DNA of 64,000 nt from Ophiura sarsii (lineage: Eukaryota > Echinodermata > Ophiuroidea > Amphilepidida > Ophiuridae). The notes under the pieces were generated by a model. It searched no databases. It saw nothing but the letters and a program-made list of their open reading frames with translations, and was not told the DNA's origin. Shown here one piece after another: positions 11,401 to 22,571 of the stretch. The stretch spans positions 61,171,431-61,235,430 of the forward strand of contig CM069442.1 of assembly GCA_035610835.1 (NCBI GenBank). The letters are read 5' to 3'. Numbering within the stretch: position 1 is the stretch's first letter; every line of letters starts with the position of its first letter. The position numbers and the translations under genes were made by a program.

Positions 11401-14400
11401 CCGTCTTTTACAGATTGACTTTTTTCTCAATCTATTAGATTGGATTTAGATTGAAAACATGATAAAAACTGGTGACAATAATGAGTAGCTTTGAGTCAAT
11501 CTGGAAAAAGATTGATACATATTACTGCACTCTACACGTGTGTCTGTACCGTCAATCTCGACTAAAGTGTCAATCTAGAAAAAGATTGAATTCAACACAT
11601 GCGCAGTTAGGTAGGTCATATTGGTTTTGTAACACTTTGGATTGTATATTTATACATTTCAACAAATGATTCGTTCTGCAACATAAACTATTTCACAATT
11701 AAATGGCAAGTAAGAACATTAATTCACAAAAAAACTGTACACATGAACATTTTTTTTGGAGAATGTTAATAAAAACCCCAATGATATTGTTCTTCCAATT
11801 GCCAGTCATATATTCGTGTGTACGAAAAATATCAATCTTTTACTGCAGATTGAAAACTTTTCAATCGAAAAACGATTGAAACTTTCAATCCAATAGATTG
11901 AATAGTTCAATCTAAATTCTGGATTGGAACATTTTCAATCTAAATTAGATTGAACATATCAAAATAGATTGATACCTTCAATCTTTTCCAGATTGAAACC
12001 TTCCAATCAAAAAAAAGATTGAATGTCAAACTTAAAAGTTTGTTCCCTCACGGCAATCTATGAAAGATTGAAAAGTCAATCTTTTAGATTGAATTTTCAA
12101 TCTTTGGAATTAATAGAGCATGCTGAAAGCCTACGGTCACGTTTTTTTTACCTCGGCACCCATAAAAGGTGGGTTTGTTACATTCTAATCATTTTTTTGT
12201 ACTTAGGCCAGACGACGGTGGCTACGAACGGCCGTTAATTTTGAATTTCCGTTGGTTTCAATGTAACAATGGATTTTGATTATATGACCCCATAAAATTC
12301 ATCATAGGTTAGAAGAAAAAATTTCCAATCCAAAACCGTTCGGGATGGCTAATCATCCCAATTGTAAATGCTATTTTTTGAATTTAAACCGTTGTTAAGC
12401 GGTCGTCCCATTCACTTGATCAGGTAACCTCGTTCGCATATTTTAACCTGAATACTCGTGAATACGCCTATGTCCAGCGTCGTCTGACTTAGGCTATTGT
12501 ATTTGTGTAGCCCTCTACGCGATTGACTTGTGTTTGGACTTATTTTAACGGCAATATAATCCCCTTTAATAATCTGAAGAGAGAAAAAATCCATCACCTT
12601 TGATTAAATCAATACAGCTCGTTAAAGCATAATTAGTCAGGGTGGTTGAGGAAGTGGAGGAGGAGGAAGAGGAGGAGGAGGAGGAGATAATTGTCTAATA
12701 ATGGGTGAACATGGACCGTTTTCCTGTAATAGAGCATTCTAATTCTTAGTATATGTCAGTTTAGTTCTAAATGAAGCAACAATGCTTTACATCATTTACT
12801 TAAAGTGTCAATTAAGCTAATTAACTAATTTTCAAATCTGATTAACGAAGTAGGATGAACCATGTGCACATAGTCACAAATCCGTTTTTGTCAATGTTTC
12901 AAAATTTTCCTTGCAGGAAAATTGGAAAGAGTTATCAAGGCTTTGATTTTAATGTAAAAGCAATGAGCTCTAATTTGTATTTGCATAATTTAGTTATCTT
13001 TTCCATTATCTAAAATTTCGTATTTTGACCACCCTGTTTATATATTTCCTAATAAGCTGAAAAATTAATTTGGTATATGGCTGAATGGGTAATTTACTCA
13101 AATACAGCAATAACATTTCTGGCCTTTGAATAGGTCCTGCATTTTTTATACAATGGAGGAAAAAAAGAAAATTATCATTTTGTATACAATTTTAATTGTT
13201 AGACCCTGTATAATGTTTAGGTCACCCTGTATATTTGATTTTGAGTTACCATATTTTATCCTTAGATTATAAGCTTTCCAAATATATATGGTTTCATACA
13301 CTTTAGATGTAAACATGTTGATATATTCTACTGAACTGCGAAAGGAGGTATATTTCATGAAATAGACTCATGTAACACAAATGTAGCCCAGGTTAAAAAA
13401 CACGACCCTAATTAAACGTTTCAGTGTTGAGTTTTTTTACGTTTGTGTGTTTCAGAGCCTTCGTCGGAATAATCCAAACAAGTTGGTTTTGAAACGCTTG
13501 GTAAGCCCATAGATCCTTGAGAAGAAAAGGATCTATGGTAAGCCCAACCATCATGACCATTGTCCTCTTCACCTTAATTGAATCATTTTCATTTTCCGCA
13601 TTCCAACCAGATATAACCTCAACAAATCTGGGGGTCATATCCGCGGGTCAAATCATATCATGGTCAAACCTATTACAGTGACTCAAGTCATAATTAAAAT
13701 AGGAAGACCTAAAATTGATATTCACCTTCAACTTTATTGACACCATGTTTACATTATTTTGCGCAGAGATTATGAAAAGCAGGAGTGATCGTCTGTATTG
13801 AAATAATGTACAAAACGTTTACTACATGTGTCTCGCTCGCACCTGTACGGCGTGCATCTTTGAAAAGCCCGCTAAGGTGTGTAATGGGTATAGCCTGTTG
13901 CGAAAACGAACTGTCTCTAGAAGAGGTGTTTTGCAAAAGGGCCTACATCCACTTCTGCCTTTTTACTCATTTTGCATTATTAAATGGATGGCTATTCATT
14001 ATTTGGAATGTGGCTTGTATTGTTGGTGCCTCAATTGGCGTGCATGGATGCACTAATCCAAGTCATAGAAACAGTAATGAACACAGACATATACAATAAT
14101 TTGATTAATTCCATGGACTTGTCAATAAAAATTCACTAATGCAAAATGAGTAACATGTCGGGGTGGTCTGGTGGCCCTTTTGCAACAAAGCTCTTCATGT
14201 TGTCAGTGGCGTGCGCAAAGGGGGGGGGGGGGGGGCCGGGGGGGCCGCGGCCCCCCCACTATTGAGTCAGTCGGGGGAAACTTAGGCCAGTCGGGGGAAT
14301 TGAGAAGGAGGCTAGGTCAGTGGCATCATGGAATTATGATAGTCAAAAACACAGATGAAAAATTTTCGCGCGCTACGCGCGCATATGTCTTCCCAAACCC

Positions 14401-17400
14401 CCCCACTCACAATATCCTGCGCACGCCACTGCATGTTGTGTAATATTAAACTATATCTTTTAAATAAACGCATCTGTGGAAATTCAAATCCTTCATACAA
14501 TTTTGAACGACTTAAATTATTGTATGAATTCACCGACGCGATTTAGCCATGTACACTCGTCCAAAGAAGTTCCTTGCCACTTAAGTCCAAATATTTCAAA
14601 TTAATATTTAATAGAATATATATAATTGTATATCAAAATAAGCAGGAAGTAATCCTCTAACAGCTTAACATGGAATTTAGACATGATCACTCATGCATGG
14701 CAGACCCCATTCACTTGACAATGGCAAGGTCTGTGGAAGAAGATTGCAAAAAATTGGATAATCCCTCCATTCAAATGTTAATGTGAATGATTGAACACAA
14801 TATGAACCTTACCATTGCTTAATGAATGTGTTCAGCCATGCATGAATGCGTACATCTTAATTTCATACAGACATGATAGAGAATTATTGTCTGCTTATTT
14901 TGACATGCAATTGTTTAATTTATATTAAATATTTATGTGAAATATTTGAACTTCAATATTTGAACTTCAATGAGGGGCAAGGAACTTCTTTGGACGAGTG
15001 TATAACAATATTTAAAAAGTATTTTATACAACTGTTTCACTCAGTGTTTTATTAGACCTTAACTCGAACCCACGAGCTTGGGATATTATCAGTTCATCTG
15101 TACACATCGATACTATTATATTGATCAGTTAAAATTGGCGAAGCCTACAGCAGCGTGCGAAGTATTTGTGACTAATTGATTTTAATCCGAAAAACTGACA
15201 AATCCCATATTTACTGAAACAGTAATTCCAAGTACTATTACATGTAGTATTTGAAACATATTCAGAAACATGCCTGTGGTCAGGGGGGGGGCATAACCGA
15301 CTATTTTGTTAATATACATAACTCTTGGTCATTTTTTTTTTTTGGGGGGGGCATCAGGGGGTAAATCCTTCTGGTAGGAGGGTCAAATGCCACTACTGCA
15401 TCCCCACCCCCTCTAAGTTACACCACTGAAGACGATATCTAAAATAGTGGAAGTCATCACTACGAAAATGTTCTTATTTCTTGTCGAAATCTGCCACGCA
15501 CATTAATTGACAAACACATTGTTTAATGTCTTACTAATTTCATCTTTTTTATAGGTTCAGCTTCCGGAGCAAATCAGACAATGAAGAAACGAAAACCAAG
15601 GAAGAAAAGAAATCAGAGAAGAAAGGAAAGAAAGTGCAAGCCGTTCATCCGATAGCAAAAAAGAAAAACTCAAATGAAAAATTGCCACTTGATAAAGAAC
15701 CCTTCCCTGAAGTGGGGAATAAAGATACCAAGAAAGACTTCACTAAATCGGTAAGTGGGAGTAGGCCTATAGCAAGTCTATTCATAGTTAGACGTATTAC
15801 ATTCTTACGATTGCAAAGATGCTGGCAAGGCTTTTTCGTTAAGGAATCCAAGACCCCTTTTAGACTAACGTTGAGCAGAAAGCTCTAAATGGGCAGAAGA
15901 AAAGTGTTCAGAAAGCTCTGAATGACCTGAAGAACAAGTATTCAAAAAGCTATATGAATGACCTGAAGTATAAGTGTTCAGATAGCTCTGATCACCTTAA
16001 GAATAAGTGTTCAGATATCTCTAAATGACCAGAAGAGTAAGTGTTCAGAAAGCTCTGGATGACCAGAAGAATAATTGTCAGAAAGCTCTGAATAACCTGA
16101 AGAATAAGTGTCAGAAAGTTCTGGATGACCTGAAGAATAAGTGTCAGAAAGCTCTGGATGACCTGAAGAATAAGTGTTCAGAAAGCTCTGGATGACCTGA
16201 AGAATAAGTGTCAGAAAGCTCTGGATGACCTGAAGAATAAGTGTCAGAAAGCTCTAGATGACCTGAAGAATAAGTGTCAGAAAGCTCTGGATGACCTGAA
16301 GAATAAGTGTCAGAAAGCTCTAGATGACCTGAAGAATAAGTGTCAGAAAGCTCTGGATGACCTGAAGAATAAGTGTCAGAAAGCTCTGGATGACCTGAAG
16401 AATAAGTGTCAGAAAGCTCTGGATGACCTGAAGAATAAGTGTCAGAAAGCTCTGGATGACATGAAGAATAAGTGTTCAGAAAGCTTTGGATGACCTGAAG
16501 AATAAGTGTCAGAAAGCTCTGGATGACCTGAAGAATAAGTGTCAGAAAGCTCTGGATGACCTGAAGTAGGCCTATAAGTGTCAGAAAGCTCTGGATGACA
16601 TGAAGAATAAGTGTTCAGAAAGCTTTGGATGACCTGAAGAATAAGTGTCAGAAAGCTCTGGATGACCTGGAGAATAAGTGTCAGAAAGCTCTGAATAACC
16701 TGAAGAATAAGTGTCAGAAAGCTCTGGATGACCTGAAGAATAAGTGTCAGAAAGCTCTGGATGACCTGAAGAATAAGTGTCAGAAAGCTCTGGATGACCT
16801 GAAAAATAAGTGTTCAGAAAGCTTTGAATGAAATGAAGAATAGGCCTAAGTGTTCAGAAGGCTCTGAACGACCTGAAGACAAACTATATGCTTGTCAAAG
16901 ACGCCTCTCGAGTGCAGGGGCGGACTGGGACCTGAAAGCGGCCGTGGCAAAATTATTAAAGCGGCCTTTTTTGAACATGTCAGCGTGGCGAGCGGAGGTG
17001 GGGGGGGGGGGGGGGGGCGTTAAGACAAATTTTAGTCCAAAACGGCCCGAAAAAAAATGCTTTACACAATGGGAAAGGGGGAGTTTTCGGAAAACTTGTG
17101 AGTAACCGGCCCTGAGTGGCCCAGAACCAAGCGGCCCATGTGGCGATCGCCACAGTGGCCAGTCCGCCCCTGCTCGAGCGCAGCGGATGCACACATTTTA
17201 TAGAGGGCGCTCACACTGTTATACCGCCACAAAGCCTTGATGAAAGGCCGCAATCATGTCCGACCAGGTATCAATCACTTTGATGACTGACATTTTAGTC
17301 CTTGTCACCCAATCATGTCTGCCACCGACCAGGTATCAATCACCATGATGACTGACATATTGGCAGCTGCTTTCAGATATGAAGGTTAAACAGATTTACA

Positions 17401-17839
17401 AAATACCCTTCATTACGATACATGTAGTTTCAAAGCTCTTATAAATATCGAATTATTTATTTTTCAGACTTTGAAGAAGACAATCACGCCACCTCCAGCA
17501 GACCTGTCGCTGAAGAAGACAAAGTCTTCCCCGCCAACCTCAGGCACCGATACAGGATCAGTGTCTCCAACACGGATTCCTTCGAGAAAGAAGACAGCCT
17601 TCCTCAAAACGCGCTTATTTGGTGATGATAGTCCACCAACGTCTCCATCGGAGGAGCCCCCGGCAAAGCCATCGCGGGAAACTACCCGCGCCATATCGTC
17701 TGCGAAGGGGGATATTGTCGTAGATGATGGATTTGTTCTAGTTACTGATCCAAACAAACAAAGCATATTTACGAAAGCAGTCAAATACTCCTTATTTATT
17801 TACTTCTTTGCAACGTCATGGCTTGTATCAACGAAGTGA
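8406..17839 (+). CDS. Three-exon gene: lysine-rich putative tail-anchored protein
   Basis: Exons are 8406-8491 (start ATG in ACCATGG context, donor AA|GTAAGT), 15555-15750 (acceptor ATAG, donor GTAAGT) and 17468-17839 (acceptor TTTCAG, stop TGA). The phases agree exactly: 86 + 196 = 282 nt, so exon 3 starts in phase 0. The product is 217 residues. The N-terminal 90 residues are rich in Lys/Glu/Ser, including KFSFRSKSDNEETK and runs of KK. The middle is Pro/Ser/Thr-rich with several SP/TP sites (SPPTSG, VSPTR, SPPTSP). The last 20 residues hold a hydrophobic aromatic segment (YSLFIYFFATSWLV, about residues 200-213) followed by STK, which fits a C-terminal tail anchor. I do not recognise the family. 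Intron 2 holds the 33-bp minisatellite and a hAT MITE; intron 1 holds several MITEs. Exon structure is inference from splice sites and phase. Confidence 0.72.
8860..9010 (-). repeat. tRNA-derived SINE
   Basis: On the minus strand, GTAGTGTAGTGGCTAGGAT (A-box region) is followed by GGTTCAAATCCCGGGG (B-box and T-arm), then a body ending in GAGTTAGGGTTA. The tail matches that of the SINE at 3935-4072, but the tRNA head differs. It lies in intron 1 of the gene at 8406. Confidence 0.55.
9240..9768. mobile_element. Foldback mariner-type MITE (TA TSD)
   Basis: The ends are inverted copies of AACACAACACCAAAAGTAAG, flanked by TA at 9238-9239 and 9769-9770. Both arms, about 200 bp each, are inverted copies of one another, so the element would fold into a long hairpin. 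A single arm of the same family occurs at 22777, where a LINE has inserted into it. Confidence 0.8.
9769..10417. other. Intronic sequence, nothing recognised
   Basis: This is part of intron 1 of the gene at 8406. I see no exon-like ORF, TIR pair or tandem array in it. Confidence 0.3.
10418..10693. mobile_element. TGAAGAGC MITE, copy 1
   Basis: The inverted ends are TGAAGAGCTTTGTTGCAAAA and its inverted counterpart, with matching subterminal blocks (ACATGTTACTCATTTTGCAT). Two further copies lie at 13919-14197 and 56366-56637. The right flank is TA; the left has decayed to TT. The family probably belongs to the TA-targeting Tc1/mariner group. Confidence 0.7.
10905..11315. repeat. Dispersed repeat, copy 2
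   Basis: This is the partner of the repeat at 5630-6055, in the same orientation and about 85% similar by eye. No ORF or terminal structure is recognised. Confidence 0.6.
11385..12115. repeat. Cluster of AGATTGAA / TTCAATCT inverted motifs
   Basis: Roughly two dozen AGATTGAA or TTCAATCT octamers (some one base off) occur in both orientations. They are densest at 11840-12110, often as back-to-back palindromes (TCAATCT...AGATTGA). They are not periodic, so this is not a simple minisatellite. Confidence 0.65.
12649..12687. repeat. GGA/GAA purine microsatellite
   Basis: This is an uninterrupted purine tract made mostly of GGA triplets with GAA variants, in intron 1 of the gene at 8406. Confidence 0.8.
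12700..13750. other. Intronic sequence with isolated mariner-like ends
   Basis: No exon is recognised. Isolated GACCACCCTGTTTATA (about 13027) and GGTCACCCTGTATA (about 13221) strings resemble mariner-type TIR ends, but no matching partners with TA duplications could be paired, so no element is called. Confidence 0.3.
13919..14197. mobile_element. TGAAGAGC MITE, copy 2 (decayed left end)
   Basis: This is homologous to 10418-10693 throughout, including the GCAAAATGAGTAACATGT block and the terminal CCCTTTTGCAACAAAGCTCT. The left terminus has mutated to AGAAGAGG. A hAT MITE (14204-14431) has inserted just outside its right end. Confidence 0.65.
14204..14431. mobile_element. hAT-type MITE, 8-bp TSD CATGTTGT
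   Basis: The ends are CAGTGGCGTGCGCA and its inverted copy, and the flanks are perfect 8-bp duplications CATGTTGT (14196-14203 and 14432-14439). The 8-bp TSD and the CAGNG terminus are hAT hallmarks. It is 228 bp with a poly-G/poly-C hairpin near the left end and no ORF of its own. Confidence 0.85.
14440..15554. other. Intronic sequence, fragments of MITEs only
   Basis: No exon is recognised. A poly-G-rich stretch ending near AAGTTACACCACTG (15416-15429) looks like a degraded end of the CAGTGGCGTAGC hAT family; its partner end was not found. Confidence 0.3.
15870..16880. repeat. 33-bp minisatellite in intron 2, about 30 copies
   Basis: The unit is about GTGTCAGAAAGCTCTGG + ATGACCTGAAGAATAA, 33 bp. 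Some units carry GTGTTCAG, which makes them 34 bp and shifts the frame. The 33-bp units would encode the 11-residue period KALDDLKNKCQ, a coiled-coil-like pattern, but the array lies between a good donor (15751) and a good acceptor (17467), and the 34-bp units break the frame repeatedly. I treat it as intronic satellite. Confidence 0.9.
16915..17172. mobile_element. hAT-type MITE, TSD CTCGAGTG/CTCGAGCG
   Basis: The terminal inverted repeats are CAGGGGCGGACTGG and its inverted copy. The flanks CTCGAGTG (16907-16914) and CTCGAGCG (17173-17180) match at 7 of 8 positions. It lies in intron 2 of the gene at 8406, close to the right edge of the 33-bp minisatellite. It contains a poly-G tract near 17000. 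Confidence 0.85.
17251..17362. repeat. Short tandem duplication in intron 2
   Basis: Two copies, about 59 bp apart, of a segment containing CAATCATGTC...GACCAGGTATCAATCAC and GATGACTGACAT. The second copy has a few extra bases (TGCCAC). Confidence 0.6.
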
Positions 17840-18340
17840 AATATTCATCTCTAACAATCTCAGAAAACGAAGGTCGATTAAGATCGATATTCGATGGTAT
17901 TGATGGTCTTCGTCGTTCTTTTGGTTCGATTCCCTATGAATAATGACGATTTTTGAAAAGTTTGTAAATAGTTGTAAAATTGTGAGATTACGACGGGTAT
18001 TCATAATATAGGTTAAGAGTTTAACCATGTTAACTAACGGGTTAGCCGTCGGACAAGATTAAAACTGTCAAGCTTTTGTCAGGAGTAGCTCTGACTTCTT
18101 CAGCATGTTCAGGCATGTCAGGACCAAATAAGCTAGAGACTGCCACTTCTCTATATATCATCATTTGGGCTGCCCCTTGCCCGATGATTTGCGAAATTGG
18201 TGGCTCTGAAAAGAGTTATGGCACAAATATGCAAGAAAGTAATTTGTATAAATGTTAAACGGCTAGTGAAGGATCAAACCTTGGGGCATTCCTTGTAATA
18301 TCACTATCAGACGCCGGGGATGGATGACATGCCAGTCTGT
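17840..18340. other. Downstream region of the gene ending at 17839
   Basis: This probably contains the 3' UTR of the lysine-rich protein gene. No canonical AATAAA close to the stop codon was identified, and no other feature is seen. Confidence 0.3.
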
Positions 18341-18713
18341 GAGCCCCCGGGGGGGCGGGGTGGGGGGGGGGGGGGGGGGGGGGGGGTACTTTCGCCAGAA
18401 TTGTACGTGGATGTGCCTGCCGGACTTCGAAATTGTGACTTTCATTATACCTATTTTTTTGGCAAATTTCCCACACATCAATATACCAATTTGGTAAGAA
18501 AAGCACCCAATTTTGCACAAATTGGGTGCTTTTTACAAAAAATGCCTCAAATTACACCCAATTTATGCCAATTTGGTGCTTTGGTCTGTGATGAAAACCA
18601 CCCCATTGCTATACCAATTTTTGCGAAAAGGCACCCCAAAAGGCAGGCACATATTATACGTATACCATATCAATGTGAACCCCCCCCCCCCCCCCCCCCC
18701 CACCCCCGGGCTG
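18341..18713. mobile_element. Possible TIR element with G/C-rich ends
   Basis: The left end is AGCCCCCGGGGGGGCGGGG and the right end, inverted, is AGCCCGGGGGTGGGGG. The interior has repeated phrases such as ACCAATTTGG and GGGTGCTTTT. No clear target duplication was found, so this is tentative. Its frames give proline/glycine runs that are not genes. Confidence 0.4.
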
Positions 18714-20380
18714 TGAGCCCTGTATCATCACAAAAATGCCGGAAACAGCCTCTGGTGCTTTGTGGATTATTTTCTATTGGGCTATCGTCACAATTATAGT
18801 ATCAGGAATTTGGAAACGTTTTAATTCTCCGACGTTGCGAGAAGAATGACTGGAACTTAGTAATACGGTACTCTTCCTCGTCTTTACCTCTTTGATGAGT
18901 TTCCCATCAAATGTTTCATCTGTGCTTGTGGTCCCATGTGGTGATTGGCATTATGCGATGAGCAGTGGCGTAGCTAGGATTTTTTTCAGGGGGCAAGATT
19001 TTTGAAATTTTCGTAAACGGTTGGCCCTGATATGTGGCATTAGCAATTTATACCGTCCGGTCCGTGTGTCATGAGCTAATCCGGAGTTCATATACATGTA
19101 TGAATAGCCTACCTCTGTGGGTATGTGCATTTGTTCGATGTAGGCCTGACCACCGCGCACGGTGCTAAAGATGTCAGTCACTATCTTTTGCTTACGATAT
19201 TAACATTAGAAGATATTATTACACCTCATAAATATTCATGAACTAATCATGCCAATTCATTGGCTAATTCCTATCACAAGAACTATTTCCCTAGAGAAAT
19301 AGTTTTGATTATATACCGCATACATAGATTCCTGTCATTTGATTGGTTAAAAGTGAGGGGATAATCAAGCTATGCCTTCAATTTGAATATGACGTCATGA
19401 AAAACAACTATGCCCGGGCATATTCTTTTTGATGACGTCATACTCACGCCCCATGGTTCACGAGTCAAGCGATCCGCATTCCGCGACCCATTTGATTGAA
19501 ACAGCCGAATCGCCCGGCCGGCCCCGTTTGACGAAACGTAATAAGACGGCGAACAATTTCGTTTTGAACACCCTGTATATTTACGCGGTGCTTGACAGCT
19601 GGCCTTTGACTTTTCGCCTTTTTTCGCGGTCCCGTGTATAAGAAGCAAAAGTCAACAAATTAGAAGCCATACATTATTGTTAATGTACCTTTAGGTGCTT
19701 TGGACGAAAACACTCTCTATGGTTTCTTAGGAATTAGTAATCCTTGGCCTCCATATTTATCGCCCAAAGATATAGTGTTTACTGACAGAGTAATTGGGCC
19801 AACTGATGTTCTATTGGCAGCATAATGAAATACACGTGTGATTGTCCACCGATACGTAAACAGAACAAAGTAAAGAAAATGTTTAAAACTCATCATTATC
19901 TTATCAGGAAGTACTTGTTTTATTCCTCATAATGCAAAATCATAGAATCCGTCAAAAAGAGAAGGTTAAAGTCTTATTGAAGTCACTGATTATTTATTAG
20001 GCACACCATTCCCACCTGTGTTTGAAACTCTCGGGCTTTAATCTTATTTGAATATGAATGACCGTGTGTACATTTTGCTGCCCGTGGACAGCTAAAACAG
20101 GGGTTCTTTTATTAAAACAGGCATAGCTCCTGATATAATTGATCGATTTCAATTATTTCTTTTGTCATATGAGCGGAATACGTTGCTCTTTGAATACGTG
20201 TCTCGTTGGTTTGTCAAATTTGTTTGGTCTATTTTAAAACAAATATTCATTCCCGTTCAGGTTATTCAGAATTTTCTAAATCTACGTTGGAAATCCCTAT
20301 TAAGGGGAATTTATGTGGTGTAGGATGATTGAGGGTGTGTGGTTAGGGTGGGGCTAGTGGATGGGGGAAGGTGGGGGTAC
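18714..20380. other. Intergenic sequence with a hAT terminus and a palindrome
   Basis: A single CAGTGGCGTAGCTAGG terminus lies at about 18964 with some 60 bp of the hAT-MITE body and no matching right end. The palindrome at 19388-19442 is described separately. No gene is recognised. Confidence 0.35.
19388..19442. repeat. 55-bp near-palindrome with two TGACGTCA sites
   Basis: TATGACGTCAT at 19388-19398 is mirrored by ATGACGTCATA at 19432-19442 around a central ATGCCCGGGCAT. The arms match at most positions. TGACGTCA is the consensus CREB/ATF site; here the palindrome may instead be a decayed foldback element, so regulatory meaning is inference. Confidence 0.6.
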
Positions 20381-21117
20381 GCAGGGTACCAAAACAATAC
20401 ATTAATTAATATTGAATATAATAATATATGGGGGGGGGGGGGGGGGGGGGGGGGGGGTCGGAGTGTTAATAAAAGGTGGTACCAAAATATTTAATAAAGT
20501 ATAATACATGTACTTCAACAAATAAATGTTGTAATTTTCGCGTGATCAATTTTAGTGTGATTCAATTTTCGCAGGATTAGGGTACCAAAATATTTAATAA
20601 CATTTTTTGTGTGATTTAATTTTCGGGCAATTGATCTTCGCGTGATGAAACAATTAGCAGGTTTTAGGGGGGGGGGGGGGGGGGGGGGGGTATCGGGGGT
20701 GTTAAAATAGATAGGTACAGGGCAGGGGTACCAAAATAAAATATAATACATGTACTTCAAGAAATAAATGTTGTAATTTTCGTTTGATTACATTTTCGCA
20801 GGATTAAAATTTTCGGGCAATTACATTTTCGCGCGATTGCATGTTCGCGTGATGAAACAATTGGTAGATTTTATGAGGGGGATATCGGGGGTGTTATAAG
20901 AGGTACCGGGCAGGGGTACCAAAATATTTAATAACATTTTTCGTGTGATTTAATTTTCGGGCAATTTAATTTTAAGAGATAGGTACCGGGCAGGGGTACC
21001 AAAATATTTAATAACATTTTTCGTGTGATTTAATTTTCGGGCAATTCAATTTTCGCGCAATTAAATATTCGCTTGATGAAACAATTAGCAGGTTTTATGG
21101 GGGTATCGGGGTGTTAC
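20381..21117. repeat. Complex tandem repeat with poly-G tracts
   Basis: Several imperfect copies of a module containing GGGTACCAAAATATTTAATA, ATTTAATTTTCGGGCAATT, GTGATGAAACAATT(A/G)GCAGGTTTTA and a long G run followed by TCGG(A/G)GTGTTA. Copies vary in length; the G runs are up to about 37 nt. No coding potential. Confidence 0.7.
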
Positions 21118-21252
21118 TTTATTTTCACTTTACTTTATTTTCCCCTTACTTTATGTTCACTTTACTTTATTTGCATTTAACTTTATTTTCACTTTACCTT
21201 ATTTTCACTTTACTTAACTTTTACTTTATTTTCACTTTATTTTATTTTCACT
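21112..21252. repeat. 16-bp minisatellite TTTACTTTATTTTCAC
   Basis: Eight to nine imperfect copies of TTTACTTTATTTTCAC directly follow the complex repeat. Confidence 0.8.
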
Positions 21253-21452
21253 TTGATTAAGTATGGGTGACCTTTGATTTTATTTGGAGAGAGTACTTAA
21301 TGTCTACCAATTACAAAGGCTAACAGTGTGTTGGCTCAATATACTCTCTACTGGTTATTGGTTGAAGCTGTTTTTATTTACGAGTGACCCTTTATATTGC
21401 TTCCGTGAGTACTCTCTCCAGATAAAAACAAAGGTCACCCATACTTAATCAA
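21253..21452. mobile_element. Short foldback MITE
   Basis: The inverted ends are TTGATTAAGTATGGGTGACC and its counterpart, extending about 45 bp into GGAGAGAGTACT. No unambiguous target duplication could be defined. Confidence 0.6.
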
Positions 21453-21933
21453 CTTAATGAAAACAGTCTTTTACAAACATCAGTCCTGCGACTGTTTTGA
21501 GACAAAGAGTCTCCAATACACACATTCAATTCATAGCATTATATTGTCTTGCAAGTAATGTTTATAATGTGTTTATTCCAACCTTACCTCGTGTACATCG
21601 CTTCATTTGTATATACCTATTTAAAACATCCTTAATAAAGCTATAGCAACCAAATAGTATTCTGTAGTTTCACTTCTTACTTCTGTATGGTACTGTTTCT
21701 TTACTAGGTACACAATGCCTAAACTGCGTTGTCTCTACTCTCTTTTAAAGACAGTTCTTGTTTCGTCTGCTGCGTAAAGTTTTGTTTACAATTTTACATG
21801 ATGAGTTTCGTGTTGTTGTACAGTTTTAAGAAATGACTAAAAAGCAAATAGCTCTGGTTGCGCTTGTTGACGAAGAAGGTATCAAGGATATCATGGATTC
21901 AGCTAGCCTAAATGCAAAGTGTCCAGTGAAATA

Positions 21934-22571
21934 CAGGGTGCCCAGAAAATGTTGAACCCAAAAATCACAAAATTCTATTTTTTTTTTTTTTACCATTAAA
22001 ATAACAAAATATTGCATAACTCGTTCACCAGCTATGTGCACCATACATTTAACTTTCTGAAACATTTTATTTAGATCATAAAAATAGGCCACACGAAACT
22101 TAAAATACGTGTAATTTTGTAAGAAGTGTTGTTTTGTAGTGCAAGTGAAGTGCAAAAAAATGGTTTCATGCTACATGAGCAGAACAAGTGCCTGTTTGAA
22201 ACCATTTCTTTCCGATTTGTTTTTACTTTTATCAGAATCTTTTGTTGTGACTGTAATGTAAATCAATATTATTATTATATAAGAGACTTTGAAAACAAAA
22301 ACTGAAGTCCCCTTGACTTCATTTGAAAATGTTAATTTGATAAATACAGATCAAAAGAAAAGATTACTTAACTCACCGTATTTAGAACAGAATTAAGTTT
22401 CATATCTGAATCAAGTTACAATTTTTTCACTTTTACAAAAGGGCGAAAACACCCCCTGTATCTTTAGTTTGGTAAAGCCAATTTACATAATCTAAAGTTC
22501 TCCAGAAAGCTGAATAAATTGTAATTATTTAGTTTGTGATTTTTGGGTTCAACATTTTCTGGGTCACCCTG
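21934..22571. mobile_element. Mariner-type MITE (TA TSD)
   Basis: The ends are CAGGGTG(A)CCCAGAAAATGT and its inverted copy, continuing through TTGAACCCAAAAATCAC; flanks are TA (21932-21933 and 22572-22573). 638 bp, no transposase ORF. Confidence 0.8.

Noticed and set aside
12636..13037. Mariner-like element between CAGGGTGGTTGA and GACCACCCTG
   Set aside because: Only about 10 bp of end match and no TA duplication at either side.
16625..16831. Plus-strand ORF resembling a coiled-coil repeat protein
   Set aside because: It lies in the intronic 33-bp satellite and is broken by 34-bp units on both sides.
17464..17784. Antisense 106-codon ORF opposite exon 3
   Set aside because: The plus strand has good splice sites and phase for the lysine-rich gene; the antisense frame is a shadow.
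18320..18799. 159-codon ORF with poly-Gly and poly-Pro runs
   Set aside because: It is carried by G and C homopolymers of a repeat element; composition is not protein-like and both strands are open.
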